From positions 35,310,072-35,374,071 of the forward strand of contig NC_052614.1 in NCBI RefSeq assembly GCF_016545825.1: a stretch of 64,000 bases of DNA, given 5' to 3'. Every line of letters starts with the position of its first letter. Positions within the stretch are counted from its first letter, which is position 1. The notes beneath the pieces are model-generated. The model searched no databases and was not told the origin of the DNA. It saw only the letters and a list, made by a program, of their open reading frames with translations. Positions 24,501 through 35,902 of this stretch are shown piece by piece. Both the position numbers and the translations under genes were made by a program. The DNA comes from Eucalyptus grandis. Its lineage: Eukaryota > Streptophyta > Magnoliopsida > Myrtales > Myrtaceae.

Positions 24501-24625
24501 AAATCAATGTTCAATTCATTGATTTGAAGAATCAACTGGCAGATATTTTCACTAAGCTACTGGAGAAAGGATCATTCGAGTTCATTCGTGAAAAAATGAA
24601 TATTACTCTTGCATCTGGTTAAAGT
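21570..24625 (+). pseudogene. pol remnant (PR-INT-RT-RH) of the Sirevirus-type element
   Basis: Protease with the YLDSGCSRHMT active site near 21580-21615. GAG-pre-integrase domain LWHRKLGHVSMKQI near 21955. Integrase core from about 22190 (DDYSRFT, then IKTDHRGEFEN and SPYTP). Reverse transcriptase from about 23190 (YAPTARLEVIRFLLAYA, LYGLKRAPRT) with a damaged catalytic site: the usual YVDD is replaced by a stop and DDIIFGSSNE at about 23700. RNase H, about 24050-24600, with LGYLDVDLASCKVDKKST and a final FTKLLEKGSFEFIRE. Frameshifts and stops interrupt every domain, so it is non-functional. The fragments overlap in different frames and must not be read as separate genes. Confidence 0.85.
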
Positions 24626-25046
24626 CTATATAGAAGCAGACTCATCGATTCAACCTTCTAGTAGAGACATTCTTCCGAAAGCCATTACAGACTTAGGCAG
24701 TTGTATTTCAAATTTTGGCGCATAAGTTTCTTTCTTTCTTGAACAGATATGATTATTTTCGAATTATTACTTGCCTTTTATATTTTTGAAAATTGTTATA
24801 TCATTGCTAATTTTTCAGAATTAATATTTCATAAATTATTGATAGTTACTTTTTAAAATTTTTCAAAACAAAAGTTTTTCTTTTGTGCCTGTTCGATTGC
24901 CTTGGTTCGTATTCTTTAAATAAGTCTTAAGTCTCTTTTTTCCCTGATATCCATAATCCTCACAAATCCTAACCTCTCTCAAACCTTTGCCTCTCTTGAT
25001 TCGTCCTCACATTCTCTGCAAAATCTCTCACTTGATCACTCCGAAC

Positions 25047-27400
25047 ATGTCGTCAAAATCCTCCAAGTCCATTTCGATGTCTTCTTAGAGGAAATCCTCT
25101 CACTGGAGATGAATCATCACGAAGCATGAATCGACCATCGGTGGAAGAATAAGTTACTCAAGATGCGACTCCTCTTTCAGTACAAAAGCCGAAGATACTT
25201 AAACATTATGAGTTTCTGAAAAAAAAAAAGAGAGGAGGAATTCATGGATTTTATGAGTTTGTTCTTGAAAGAAAATGGTTATGGGAATGAAACTTTGTTC
25301 TTGAAAGCCATGGAAAACCTAGGGCTGGTAGAGGCTGGAAGAGTAGAAAAAGAATTTACCAACTTTCATGCTGATCCTCATTTCAATACAAATGGTCAGA
25401 TTGAGAGTAAAAAGGAAGATGATGATGAGAAGGTGTTCAAGAATTTTCAACCCAAAATGGATGTTGCTATAGAAATCGCTGGAACAAAAGGAAAATTGTT
25501 TTGGTCAGAAGAACATAAGAAGGTCTACGTGTAGATGCTGAACAAAGGGGTCATCAACCCTCGAACGGTAGACTTTGATTTTCTAGATTCCATCAAGGTA
25601 AATTTGCAAGAGAAATTTGCCAAGCTTGATATGGAAAAATTCTGTGTAGAATCATCTAATGCTTATCTTGAATTAGATGATTGAAAAAATTATTTCTATT
25701 CCAACCTGTTAGTTCTCGATCCCACTCGTATTCAATTCACTATGAGTGAAAAAGTTTTTGATGTTGATGTTGATTTGTTGGCTGATATTCTAGGAGTAGA
25801 GAGAAGTGGATTTTTGCCTATAAATGTCTCCAATGAAGAGGTCACCAAGTTTCTAGTGAAGGACATGATTCCTAGAGGAAACATTACTTACTCCAGGATG
25901 TCTGCCTTTAATATTTCAGTCCACAAGATTGTCATCAATTACATCAAACCCAAAACTGCTTCTAAGATTGATGTCTCAAGATTTGAGGCAAAAATGATAT
26001 GGGCCATTTGCAATGGGTTGGTTTCTCACTTCTTCATACAATTATACTACATATGTACAGAACCGTCATGAAGGATTAAGGACAATTTCCTTATACAGCT
26101 TTGGTGACTAGACCTTTCCAACACTTTTAGATTCAATCGCCCTCCAAGTTTTGCTCTAGAACCATCCTTCCCATGCAGATTGGACTCAAAATAATCTCAA
26201 AAATGAGATTAAAGGATCTCTCTGGAGCCCTGAAACTTTTGAAGAAGGAATCTCCTAGCAAAACTAAGATAGGATCTATGGCTAAGAAGAAGCACAAAGG
26301 GAAGAGAATTGTCTCACAAACTCCAAAAAGGAAAAGACATGTTCTTCTTTTACAAGATGAAGAAGAGAAAGATGATAAAGATGATACTACCTTTGATACT
26401 GTGGCAAATATTGCCATGAGAGATCCTGTTGGAGGCATAGCTAATTCTGACAAAGAAGAGGATGAGAGCAAGAAAGACCCTAAAGAGGAAAGTGTAGGAG
26501 AGGAAACTAGAGTGAAAGAGAGTGAGGAGGATGACTCAGATGAAGAAGAGGGCGAAGACTGACTTCTTTCTCTTGTTGATTGTTCTACTAACAGGAGAGT
26601 GAGGAGGATGACTCAAATGAAGAAGAGGGTGATACAAATCTGACCAAGGAACAAGAGCATTCTTACCAGGATGGAGAAGATACAAGGGGAATTGGTGCAA
26701 AAGATGTTGGAGAGAAAACCAAGGGAACTGGTCAACAAACTAATGGTGCCAAAAAGGGGGTGTAGGAAGGAGAAAGAACTCTTCCTCAAACTGAAGGCAT
26801 TGAGCCAGGGGGAGTAGATGATAAAATCCTCTTCATGAACAAACGACAAAATCAACTACAAATGATGGTATCGGTCAATCTCATTCAGATGCTGAGGATA
26901 TTTATGCATCTCACTTTCCTGAAGAATCTCCTAGGGGTCAGGATAAAGAGGCTAATATTTAGGAGGAGCAACAAATCTCACATGTTCAGGTTAATATTCC
27001 TTCACCTTTGGATACTCTACCAATACATTTTCTTGAAGCTGGTGCCCAAACCGATCAAATTCAAATTATCATCGAATAGTGAAACTCTTTTTAGAGATTA
27101 AGGCACAGTAATATGGGATGGAGGTTGAAATCCAAAAGTTGCATACTACTTTTAGTACTACATTAGAATCTCTCATTGGAAAGGTATACTCTCTTAATGA
27201 CAAGGTTCAAAATATGAATCAGCAAGCCACTTAGAATTTGGTGAAGGTTAAGACTATCTTCCATCAGTGCTTGACTACGCTTGAGGAGACTGTGCAAACT
27301 TTAAAGGATTTCCGACTTGTTCATGTTCCAAGGCAACCCGAATCATTTTCGAAACCAACTCTTTTTCTTATTTTCTTTGTGCTTGTTTGTTTTTCTCCTT
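25047..27400 (+). pseudogene. Third (env-like) ORF remnant of the Sirevirus-type element
   Basis: Starts about 420 bp after pol with MSSKSSKSISMSS and is broken by a few stops into 25244-25534, 25742-26071 and 26173-26562. The first half contains KLFWSEEHKKVYV and FLPINVSNEEVTKFL, resembling the conserved N-terminal half of Sirevirus ORF3. The middle is highly charged, rich in Lys and Glu/Asp (KKKHKGKRIV, DEEEKDDKDD, EESEEDDSDEEEGED). The last part (27115-27330) has a heptad-like pattern (LIGKVYSLNDKVQNMNQQ) consistent with a coiled coil. ORF3 function is not established in the genus; 'env-like' is a positional name. An ORF start inside the terminal part could be misassigned. Confidence 0.65.
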
Positions 27401-27412
27401 TTTTCTATTAAC

Positions 27413-27427
27413 AAAAAGGGGGGGGAA
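27413..27427 (+). other. Polypurine tract of the Sirevirus-type element
   Basis: AAAAAGGGGGGGGAA follows the third ORF at the position expected just before the 3' LTR. Confidence 0.65.
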
Positions 27428-27544
27428 TTTTGCAAATTTGAAACTTTGAATTATTGGTTGTGTTTGAGTTTTTTTATACTAATGCTAGTGTGGTTGGTGT
27501 GTTTTTATGAGTGCAGATTATGTGTGTTATGCAGATTTTATTGG

Positions 27545-27925
27545 CCGTCAAGAGTCGGCGATCTCACCGAAGCGTCACTAGCCCCCGACGAGGCCGAGCA
27601 TCGCCAACCCCCGGCGAGGCTTGGCCTCGCCGAGCCACCGCCAGGTCGGCGTCACCTAGCAGTGGCCCGATGAGACCGAGCCTCGCTGGATCTGGGCAAG
27701 CTTGAGCTCACCTAGCCAAGGCGTGGCTAACTTGGCATCGGCTGGTGAGGCTCGGCCTTGGCCAGATCTCGGCGCGGTCGGCCTCACCAAATCTGGGCGA
27801 GGTCGGCCTCGCCCAACCCAGGCGAGGCCGAGCCTCGCATAGCCACGACGAGGCCGAGCCTCGCGTGGCCATAGCGAGGCTCGGCCTCCCCAACTGACGC
27901 AAGGCCGGGCCTCGCCAAGCTAAGG
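27545..27925. repeat. GC-rich low-complexity block (GCGAGGCCNNGCCTCGCC type)
   Basis: Strongly GC-rich in an AT-rich setting and built from short imperfect palindromes such as GGCGAGGC and GCCTCGCC. Similar blocks form the cores of inverted-repeat elements at 30045-30450, 54480-54930 and 59110-59320. Here the pyrimidine/purine arms of those elements are missing. ORFs through it are compositional artefacts. Confidence 0.7.
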
Positions 27926-29777
27926 CGAATATTGATTACAATTCGATAATAATTATTTCACCTAAATAAGTATGTTTAAATTTGGCCTTAATTTTTTTTT
28001 TTCCTTTGTTAGTCCAAGATTGCTTCTACTCTAACTCCTACTATTTAACTTTCATCATGCTTTCTTGCAAGGCATTGAAGTCGGAATTCATATTTAAAAC
28101 TAAATTGTTTCCACCCAACCTCTCTAAAAAGGTAGGAATTCGAAACCCCCATCTCCCATTCCCATATGGGAAGGATGGCCACTAGAGCAAATCCTAATGA
28201 TCAATTTGGCCTTGAGTTCAGTTGAATGATAAAATAAGAAACAAGAGTCGATTGATTCTACTAAGTATGGTTAGCTGATTGTGACGATGAGGAATGGTCT
28301 CGAAAAATGTTAATTGGAGTGTGCGATTCCTTTTACATTGAGAACGTGTCGATCTTTCAGTACGACGTTTTTTCAGCTTTTATCCCGTTTTAACTACTAT
28401 ATTCTTGCTCGCACCAAGTTGTTCGAAAAAAAAAAAGAACAAACTGTTAGAAAATGAATTTTTTTGGAATGCAACTAGTTATGAGTAGTGTGGGGATCAC
28501 TACGAAAATGGAAAAGTGGAACCAAGCTGTGAATCCCTATTGTCGTGATGTGGGAGCATGCTTATGAGAATAGATCTAGCATGTTACAATTAAGAATGCG
28601 CCATATTAAAGTTATGACACCCAATTTTAATTTACTGCTAATACATTTTTTTTTTTTGGTGCGTCAGATCTTTAACGCGAATCTCTATTATTGTGATGTG
28701 AAAGCAATGCTCATAAGGATATAATAGAATCTCTATTTCATATTGTACATTGGTATGGTTGTTCGCGTTAGTCTTTATGTTGGAAGGAAAAGTCTGAAGT
28801 AACTTTTTTAATTAATTTTTCCCATCCACATATTAAGCCAATGAAATTTACTAAAACCCAAGACGGTCATCCACGCGGTTGTTGATTAATTTGTGACATG
28901 GTGGCTAGTTGGCGAGAAAATATTTAGTGGTTTGCTCTCAGCAAATCATCAACTGATGTGACAAGCATTCCAATAATAGCTCGACTGGTATGTGATGATG
29001 TGAAATTAATCACACGGCATGATCGTCGCCACCGCAGCCTTCATCCTCGAGCCCTCCACGTCATCATGGCTATCGCACCCTTTGTCCATGGACGAGATAT
29101 GGAGCTCGCTGTCAAGGCTCACGGCCATGAACGATCCACAATCACAGATCCGTGAATAAGGCACCTCGAATCCATGAGCCGTCGCTTGTGGTCGGCCCGA
29201 GCTCTGTCTTTTTCTTTTTTTCTCTTATGTCCAAATCTGGCACCGCGTCCTTCATCCATGGCTGTCGTCACCTTCGTTGGCGATGCTCTCCAAATCTCCA
29301 GATCTGGCCATCCACGGCGGAACGCGTTCAGGCTTCGAGGAAGACGAACAGTGGAAGACTTAGTTGAAGACAAACAAACGCACAAAGGAAGGCAAACCCA
29401 ACGACGAACAGAGGAAGACGAAGCTGAAGACCAGATCTGAGCCATGGTGACAACGGCAAGACAAAGCGACCAGATCTGGCCAATGGCCGAAGACGAATCC
29501 CAAGACGAACTGAGGAAGACGACGGAGAGAGTGACTCGGTTTGGATGTGCAGTTGGCCTAGACATGGTGCCCACGCTGGTGACGGGGGGAGGTGTGGAGG
29601 TTAAGTTCAAGAGGTGGTGTGGACGGAGGAGGAATGGAGGAGGAAGAGAGAGAAAGTGGTGGGAACGAGTAAATTTCCCTTTTTTCATGTAATTTCACAT
29701 CGACAAATATGGGTCAAGCTGTAATTGGATGGAAGCAGAAAAAATGCTCGCCGAGTCAGCTAATGACGTGATGAGAG
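27926..29777. other. No gene recognised
   Basis: Mostly AT-rich intergenic sequence with a GC-richer part from 29000. A 189-codon minus-strand ORF (29119-29688) overlaps plus-strand ORFs and is made of repetitive Ser/Arg/Pro-rich sequence around repeated ATCTGGCCA and GAGGAAGACGA motifs. Nothing in it matches a family I know. Confidence 0.4.
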
Positions 29778-29780
29778 TAA

Positions 29781-30692
29781 GGGCGCGTTTGGTTGTGTTT
29801 CTGTTTAAAAATTGTTCTAGGGAACAGAAATAGAAAAAAGTATTTCTGTTCCGGGGAACAATTTTTGAACAAAAATACGCGTTTGGTAAACTTGTTCCGG
29901 GAATAAAAAATAAACAAAAACATGTTTGGTAAATTTGGATAATTTTTTTATTTCTTTTATTTTTTCTATTTTTTTCTTATTTTTCCTTTTTTTCTTTTTT
30001 TCTTTTTCATTTTTTTTTTTCTTTTTCATTTTTTTTTCTTCTTTTGGCGGTCGCCGGCCAAGGCCTTGGCCGGCGACCGGCCGGCGAGGGCCGAGCTCGC
30101 CCGGCTGGCGAGCTCGAGGCCGGATCGCCGGCGAGATCGAGCTCGCCGCCGGGCGGCGCGGTCGGCCTCGCCTTGATCCGGCGAGGCCGAGCTCGCCCGG
30201 GCCGGCGCGAGGTCGGCCTCGCCGGATCTAGGCGAGATCGAGCTCGCCCGGGCCGGCGCGAGGTCGGCCTCGCCATGGCGGGCGAGCTCGAGCTCGCCTA
30301 GATGGCGAGGCCGACCTCGCCCGGCGGCGGCGAGCCTCGGCCTCGCCGGGGACGGCGAGCGTCGGCCTCGCCGGGGCCGGCGAGCCTCGCCGTGGCTGGG
30401 CGAGGCCGCCGGCCCTCGTCGGCGATCGCCGGCCATGGCCGAGGCCGGCGACCGGCCAAAAGAAAGAAGAACAAAAAATAAGAGAAAAAAAAAAAAAAGT
30501 GTTTCGATTTGTGTTCGAGAAACAAGAAACACAAAATTTGTGTTTCTTGTTTTGTTTCTTTTTTTGTTCCTGGGAACAAAAAGAACAAAAAAGAACAGAA
30601 ACGCACACAAACGCGTTTGTTCCTTTTTGTTCCCAGAAAAAAAACAGAAATTTCTGTTCTGGGAACGAAACAGGGTGCAACCATGCAGGCCC
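29781..30692. mobile_element. Tourist-like (PIF/Harbinger) fold-back MITE with GC-rich core
   Basis: 912-bp element with the target duplication TAA (29778-29780; 30693-30695) and ends GGGCGCGTTTGGTTGTG and, on the other strand, GGGCCTGCATGGTTGCA. Repeated GTTCC..GGAACA motifs occur near both ends. Outer arms are a T/C-rich run (29940-30045) and a matching A/G-rich run (30455-30500). The core (30045-30450) is extremely GC-rich: GGTCGCCGGCCAAGGCC pairs with GGCCGAGGCCGGCGACC at the other end of the core. The long ORFs reported across it are compositional. Confidence 0.82.
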
Positions 30693-30695
30693 TAA

Positions 30696-33600
30696 ACTAC
30701 TGAATATTTTCTCTTTGTTTGGCACTAGATCAGTGTCACTTGTGCAAAAAATAAAAGGAAAATAAATGTACGTGACATAGATTTTTTTAAGTGAAAAACT
30801 AATGAAGCTAACGGAAGGACTAAGATGATGAATTTTACTGCTTAGATGCATGAATTGGGAGTTTTAGTTTAGGACTAAAGGGCCGGATTAACACAAGGTT
30901 TTAGGAATCTTGCCGCCATAGAAATACTGGACATATTGGACTGAGACGAAGGCAAATTTTCCCTGGTGGAGTGGAAATCTATCAATCGAACTCAAGAGCC
31001 TAAGGACTAAAGTTGGCATTTAGATCCGAGACACTCGGGGATTAGTCCGAACTCCTTGCGCCTGGATCCAAATACTTTCATCGGTGTCTTGCCTACAATG
31101 CAAAAACGTCTCAGGTTAGCGTGCCAGATTTTTGAATATTGGGTCACGGATTGGAGTTCGAGCATTTGGGTGCTGAGTCTAGTCCCGTTGTCCTGGCTTC
31201 GAGCGCTGAGGCCCAAAGTTCCATCCCTGGGTTCCTAGCCACAAGCGCTACGGTTCCGTCTCTTGGGTCAGGGCCCATCGTCTGGTGGGTCCAAGGTCTG
31301 GAGCCTGCCACCAAAGTCGTTAGCAACGCCAAGATCGTGGGTTATGGCGGTGGGCGAGGTCGTATTAGATTTTTGAAAAATGAGTTCTGATATTTAAGTA
31401 GCATAAAATTAGTTCGGAATTTGAGTGTAGATTTTTGGTTCATTATTAAAATATGGGAAATGCTTACATAATTTTACACAGTACAACGGCCATACCTCAA
31501 CCATACAATAAGTGTTATGAATAGTAAAGAAAATATGGGAGAACTCATCTATGATCTTGTGGTTAGCATTTCATCGTGACATTGTTATACGGTTGTACTA
31601 GCAATAGTCTTAAAATACCTTCCATTCATTCGATCTCAATAGCAATGTCCAATTGTACAACATAAGTAAAATGTTGTCAAGAAATTTTTTTTTGAAACAA
31701 TTCCAACCTAAAATTTAATATTTATGAATATAAAAAAAATTTCGACTCACGGTATCAGTCTACTTTTCTTGTTTTTGTTTGAAAGATCAGTCTACTTCAC
31801 ATGGACGTTTATAGAGTAATGGAGACTACCTAAACTGAATAATGGAGATGAAATGTGGTACCATGTGGCAGCCAGCATTGGACGTGCCCTCCTCTCAATT
31901 GAATAATGGAGACTACCTAAATGAACAAAATAATGCAAAACCGGAACTCGAAGTCAATTATTAAAAAGTTGATCCTCCTTATCCATGGACGAGAGGAACA
32001 CGGATTCTACTCTGTAAGGATTTTTCGGACATTATACTCTCTACTCGTGATGGCAGTTCCTACAATATTCTAACTAGGAACTATACATATACATATATAT
32101 AGTTAGAATATTATAGGAACTATACATTCATATATGTATATATAAATACATATATATTATATATAGACAGATCTACTTGTGATGGCATTTCCTATAATAT
32201 TCTGACTTGTATATATCCGATCTATCAATTGAGAAAGATCATTATAAGTCTTTGACTTTGAATAAAAATTGATAATTGATTTACGAGGATACTTTGGACC
32301 ATTTAAATTTTATAGTGTGTTTAAAGTTATTTGGTAGGTGAAAATAGCATAAGCCCTATTTTGATATTTCGATTTTTTTTGTATTTCTATTGGAGAGGCT
32401 CTAATTAATGAAATTTATTGATTTTAAAAATTATATACATATCATACACAACGAGTCAAAATCAATAGATATAAAACATAGAGCACATGGATGATATAAA
32501 GAACACACATATGGATTAAATAGTAGAATCTCACTAAATGGCAACAATTATTACATGATCTATTTCTTTTTTTTTCCTTTTTTGTGGTATTGAATACATG
32601 ATCTCATTTTATTATTGGGATAAGAATACCAAATAAGCTAAAAATTTGTTGTGAAAGGGTAATCAAGTCTTAAACTGTAAAAAGTACAATCAAGTTTTAA
32701 AACTTATCCTGTTAGTGGAACAAAGCACATTTGTTAACTCCGTTTAATTTTGGTGATATGGCACTAATGTGGTACCAAATAGGCGTTGTGTAAGAAAAAA
32801 AACGCAAAAAATAAAAATAAAAATGAAAAGTTAATGATGGTGATTGCGTTGGATTCATGGACCCTGATTGCATTGGATTTAAGGATCGATTTAGATACGT
32901 TGAAGTTTCTTATATATTTGACCCTCCCCTAGAAAAACCGTAACTCTTATAGGACGGGATAATATAGTTTGCTATAGCCTGTTCCTTTTATGACAAAACG
33001 TTAACAAGTCTGAGAGAACTAAAGTTAAATAATGTTATTATTATTTGCCAAAAATATATTGTATATATACATAATATATTATATAGTGTCATTATCAAAT
33101 CTGAGTTAGCAAATTGTCCTAACAAGTGCAGTTGGGACTAATTCAATGCGCAACCTGTCACGATTTGGTTGACTTGGCATATTCAAGGTACTGACCAGTG
33201 ACGCCAATCGCAAATTACTCCTTTATTTTATTTATTTATATTGTCCATCATTGAGGTTGTGTTTATGGAGTCACATTTATTTATTTATTTTGTCCATCAT
33301 TGAGGTTGTGTTTATGGAGTCACATTTGTGAAAGTCCTCATATCACGAACAATAATTGCATTTCATATATCCCGAAACTGTTTAAGGAAGGTGCACACCT
33401 AAAAGTTCAACGGAATAGAAATCACTTGTGAGTATCCGATTATGATATCTTTTCATTTTTATCAATTTGAGGGCAATAAGTCGTTATTTAATGAATTATT
33501 GGGATCATACTTGGCTGATGAGTTGGAGCCAAGACAATCATGTCTTTATATAATCTTCCAATTGCACACTACGCTAGATCCGTCACTATAAAGTACATTT

Positions 33601-34187
33601 CCCTCAGTAGGTTTTACCAGTTGATATAACTTCTTGCAAAAAAAAATTCTGGTGACCTCACTTGTCTGTCTCATTTATATAACTTTCAGCAGAAACTTTA
33701 CTTGGCGTGCAGTCCGTATGCAGTCTAGACCACCATAACTCTGGATCATTGAATCGCCAGTGATATAGAGTAATTTTGGCTTAATTAGTCCAAACTTTCA
33801 ATAGCAGGTCCAAGACACTTATGATAACAGCCAGAGGAGGCGTCGGTGTTAATCCTCACTCCCTGCTCTTTTTTGCCAATCAAATCTCACACTTTATAAT
33901 TGAAATGTCCTATTGCATATGTATATAAAGAGGACGAATGAATGTGCATGTAGGCAATCTCAGTTTGCCCTGTTGCAAATTTAAGTAATAAATAATTCAA
34001 TTCATCCTTATTTCATTTTCTAACGATTTGAATTCCTAGAAAAAAAAAAATGCGTTGTCTAACATGTAAGTGTCCATTTCAAATCCTAGCACTCACTGTC
34101 AATTTTATATGGCTCGTTTTCCCACATATTGCGTTTGCTTTCTGCTTGATCATGTCCACATCCTATTACACAATATAAAATGTGTCC
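30696..34187. other. No gene recognised (about 3.5 kb)
   Basis: AT-rich sequence without supported ORFs. It contains a TATA/CATA-rich microsatellite patch at about 32085-32165 and a 50-60 bp tandem duplication at 33233-33330. The ORFs at 31007-31390 overlap on both strands and show no recognisable domain. Confidence 0.45.
33233..33330. repeat. Two tandem copies of a ~50-bp unit
   Basis: The block TTGTCCATCATTGAGGTTGT, followed by GTTTATGGAGTCACATTT, occurs twice in a row, separated by TATTTATTTATT. Confidence 0.9.
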
Positions 34188-34199
34188 TGCTAATTTCAG

Positions 34200-35902
34200 A
34201 TTTTTCTTTTTTTGGGTCGAAAGTAGTGCTTTCATTCATTCTTTAAAACGAGAGTTACATGGAAATGATAAGTTGAAATCAGAGCACAAATATTCAAAAG
34301 GGGTTGGGGGGATTCCATCTTCCATGTTGAGGGAAGGGTTTTAAGGCGGAAAGCTTTTGCAACCCAATATGTGGCTTAATTTGCTCCTCTCGAACAATGG
34401 ACAACGCTTACATATGTCAGTTGGGCCAAAACCTGTTTACACTCTTGGATTAAATCATTCACAGCCCATGATTCCTCTGCTCGACCTAGAACAGATTCCA
34501 CTAACGCGCGGCAGTCACTTTCGCAAACTAAACACTCCTTTGGTTCGTGTACTTTCCCCACATGAGTTTCTTCCTTTTGTTTAAGCAAAAGCAGTCCATG
34601 GAGCAGAGCTAAGGTTTCCACCTACAAGGATGAAGAGGCATGGATTTCTTTGACGAAGCCTTCAACAATTACTCCGTTGGAATCTCAAAGAATACCAACA
34701 ATTGAGCTGAGCGATACACCTTCCACCCACGAACAGTCGACATTCAGCTTCAGAGCTCGGCCTTCCGGCGCTGTCCATCTCACAGGTGGGTTCGACGTTG
34801 CTGACTTTTCTTTTCTCATACTCTGATTCCATCGATTAAAGCTTCGATTTTGTGCTAGGGCAGTCTCGATTATGGCCTCTGGTTGTGGCTTCATGTCACG
34901 GAAGACCTGGTTGTTTCTATTTTTCCAAATCTACCATAGCACCTCCGCCACTAGCCCTGCAACCGGTGAGTGCAGCTTTGCTTCGAAAAATTCCGCTAGC
35001 CATTTATCCATTCTAGTGGCCGTTCGTATACTGGTACTAAGGTTTAAGCGTGGATCTGACCATACGCTCTTGAATTTTTTACAAAAGAAGAATAAATGCT
35101 CGACTGTCTCAGGGTATTTGGAACAGAGGGGACATAGCGGGTCAGGTAAGATGCTTCTGTGATAGAGTTTCTCTTTTGTTGGGACTGCATCCTAACATAG
35201 GCTCCACAAAAAACTTTTAATTTGGGGGGGAAGGGGGCTGGTAGGTGCCATATTCTTGTCCATAGGACTCGGGGTGGATAGTATGAGCTTGATGCCCTGT
35301 TACTGTCTTGTTGTATGGACTTCGTGTACATGCTATTATAACCACTTTTGACTGTGTAATTCCCACTCTAGTTTCTTGTCCAAATCAATTGATTTGCCTT
35401 TGGCTGCACAGCGATAGGTATAGACAGGATTTCATTTACAATTCTCCTTTCAAAAAGATGGTGCAACACCGGTTCTTTCCACTCCTTTCTTTTCTTGTCA
35501 ATTAATTCAGCCACCATTTGAGGATCTTCCTTATTTTCGGGGCCTCCTAGCACGCCCTGCGGTAACCAGCGATCTTGTCGAATATTAATGGATTTCTCCT
35601 CTCCCACAGCCCATCGTATTCCTGGTTCGATGGCTTCCCTTCCCATTAGGATGCTCTGCCATCCCCAAGATGGTCTTTGACCTCTTTTTGCTTTCCATAA
35701 GTTTCCATTAGGGAAATTTATGCCTCTCAAAATCTTACTCCATAATGCTGAAGGTGATTGGGATAATCGCCACACCTGCTTTCTCAACAATGCTTTGTTG
35801 AAGGTAATTAAATCTTTAAAACCTAACCCTCCCCTGTCTTTCCTAGACTTTAGAACCTCTCATTTCTTCCAGTGCATGCCTTTTTGTTTTCATTCTGCTT
35901 CC
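34200..35902 (-). pseudogene. LINE ORF2, C-terminal part: zinc-binding and RNase H domains
   Basis: The minus strand from 35790 encodes RT C-terminal sequence (LWSKILRGINFPNG, then IRQDRWLPQG). A reverse-transcriptase zinc-binding (zf-RVT) region follows near 35280 (IWHLPAPFPPKLKVF) and a plant-type RNase H (RVT_3) from about 34770 to 34380 (ALKLNVDCSWVEG, LHGLLLLKQKEE, CESDCRALVES). It ends ~150 bp before the A-rich tail. Several frameshifts and stops. The segment joins the RT part at 39379, from which it is separated by the solo LTR and its duplicated ACTAG. Confidence 0.82.

Larger units (their letters stand above)
20191..27427 (+). mobile_element. Ty1/copia retrotransposon of the Sirevirus type, internal region
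   Basis: The order is primer site, gag, protease, integrase, reverse transcriptase, RNase H, a third ORF, polypurine tract. Integrase before reverse transcriptase is the Ty1/copia order; a third (env-like) ORF after pol marks the Sirevirus genus. The element is inactive, with numerous stops and frameshifts. The expected 3' LTR after 27427 is recognisable for at most about 110 bp before a GC-rich block, so the 3' end appears truncated or disrupted. Confidence 0.82.

Noticed and set aside
29119..29688. 189-codon minus-strand ORF as a possible gene
   Set aside because: Low-complexity, Ser/Arg/Pro-rich, overlapped by plus-strand ORFs built from the same short repeats, no recognised motif, no promoter or splice context.
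30007..30851. Long overlapping ORFs (up to 207 codons) rich in Arg, Ala, Pro and Gly
   Set aside because: They arise from the GC-rich palindromic core of a MITE, where stops are rare on both strands. They overlap each other in all frames and have no domain.
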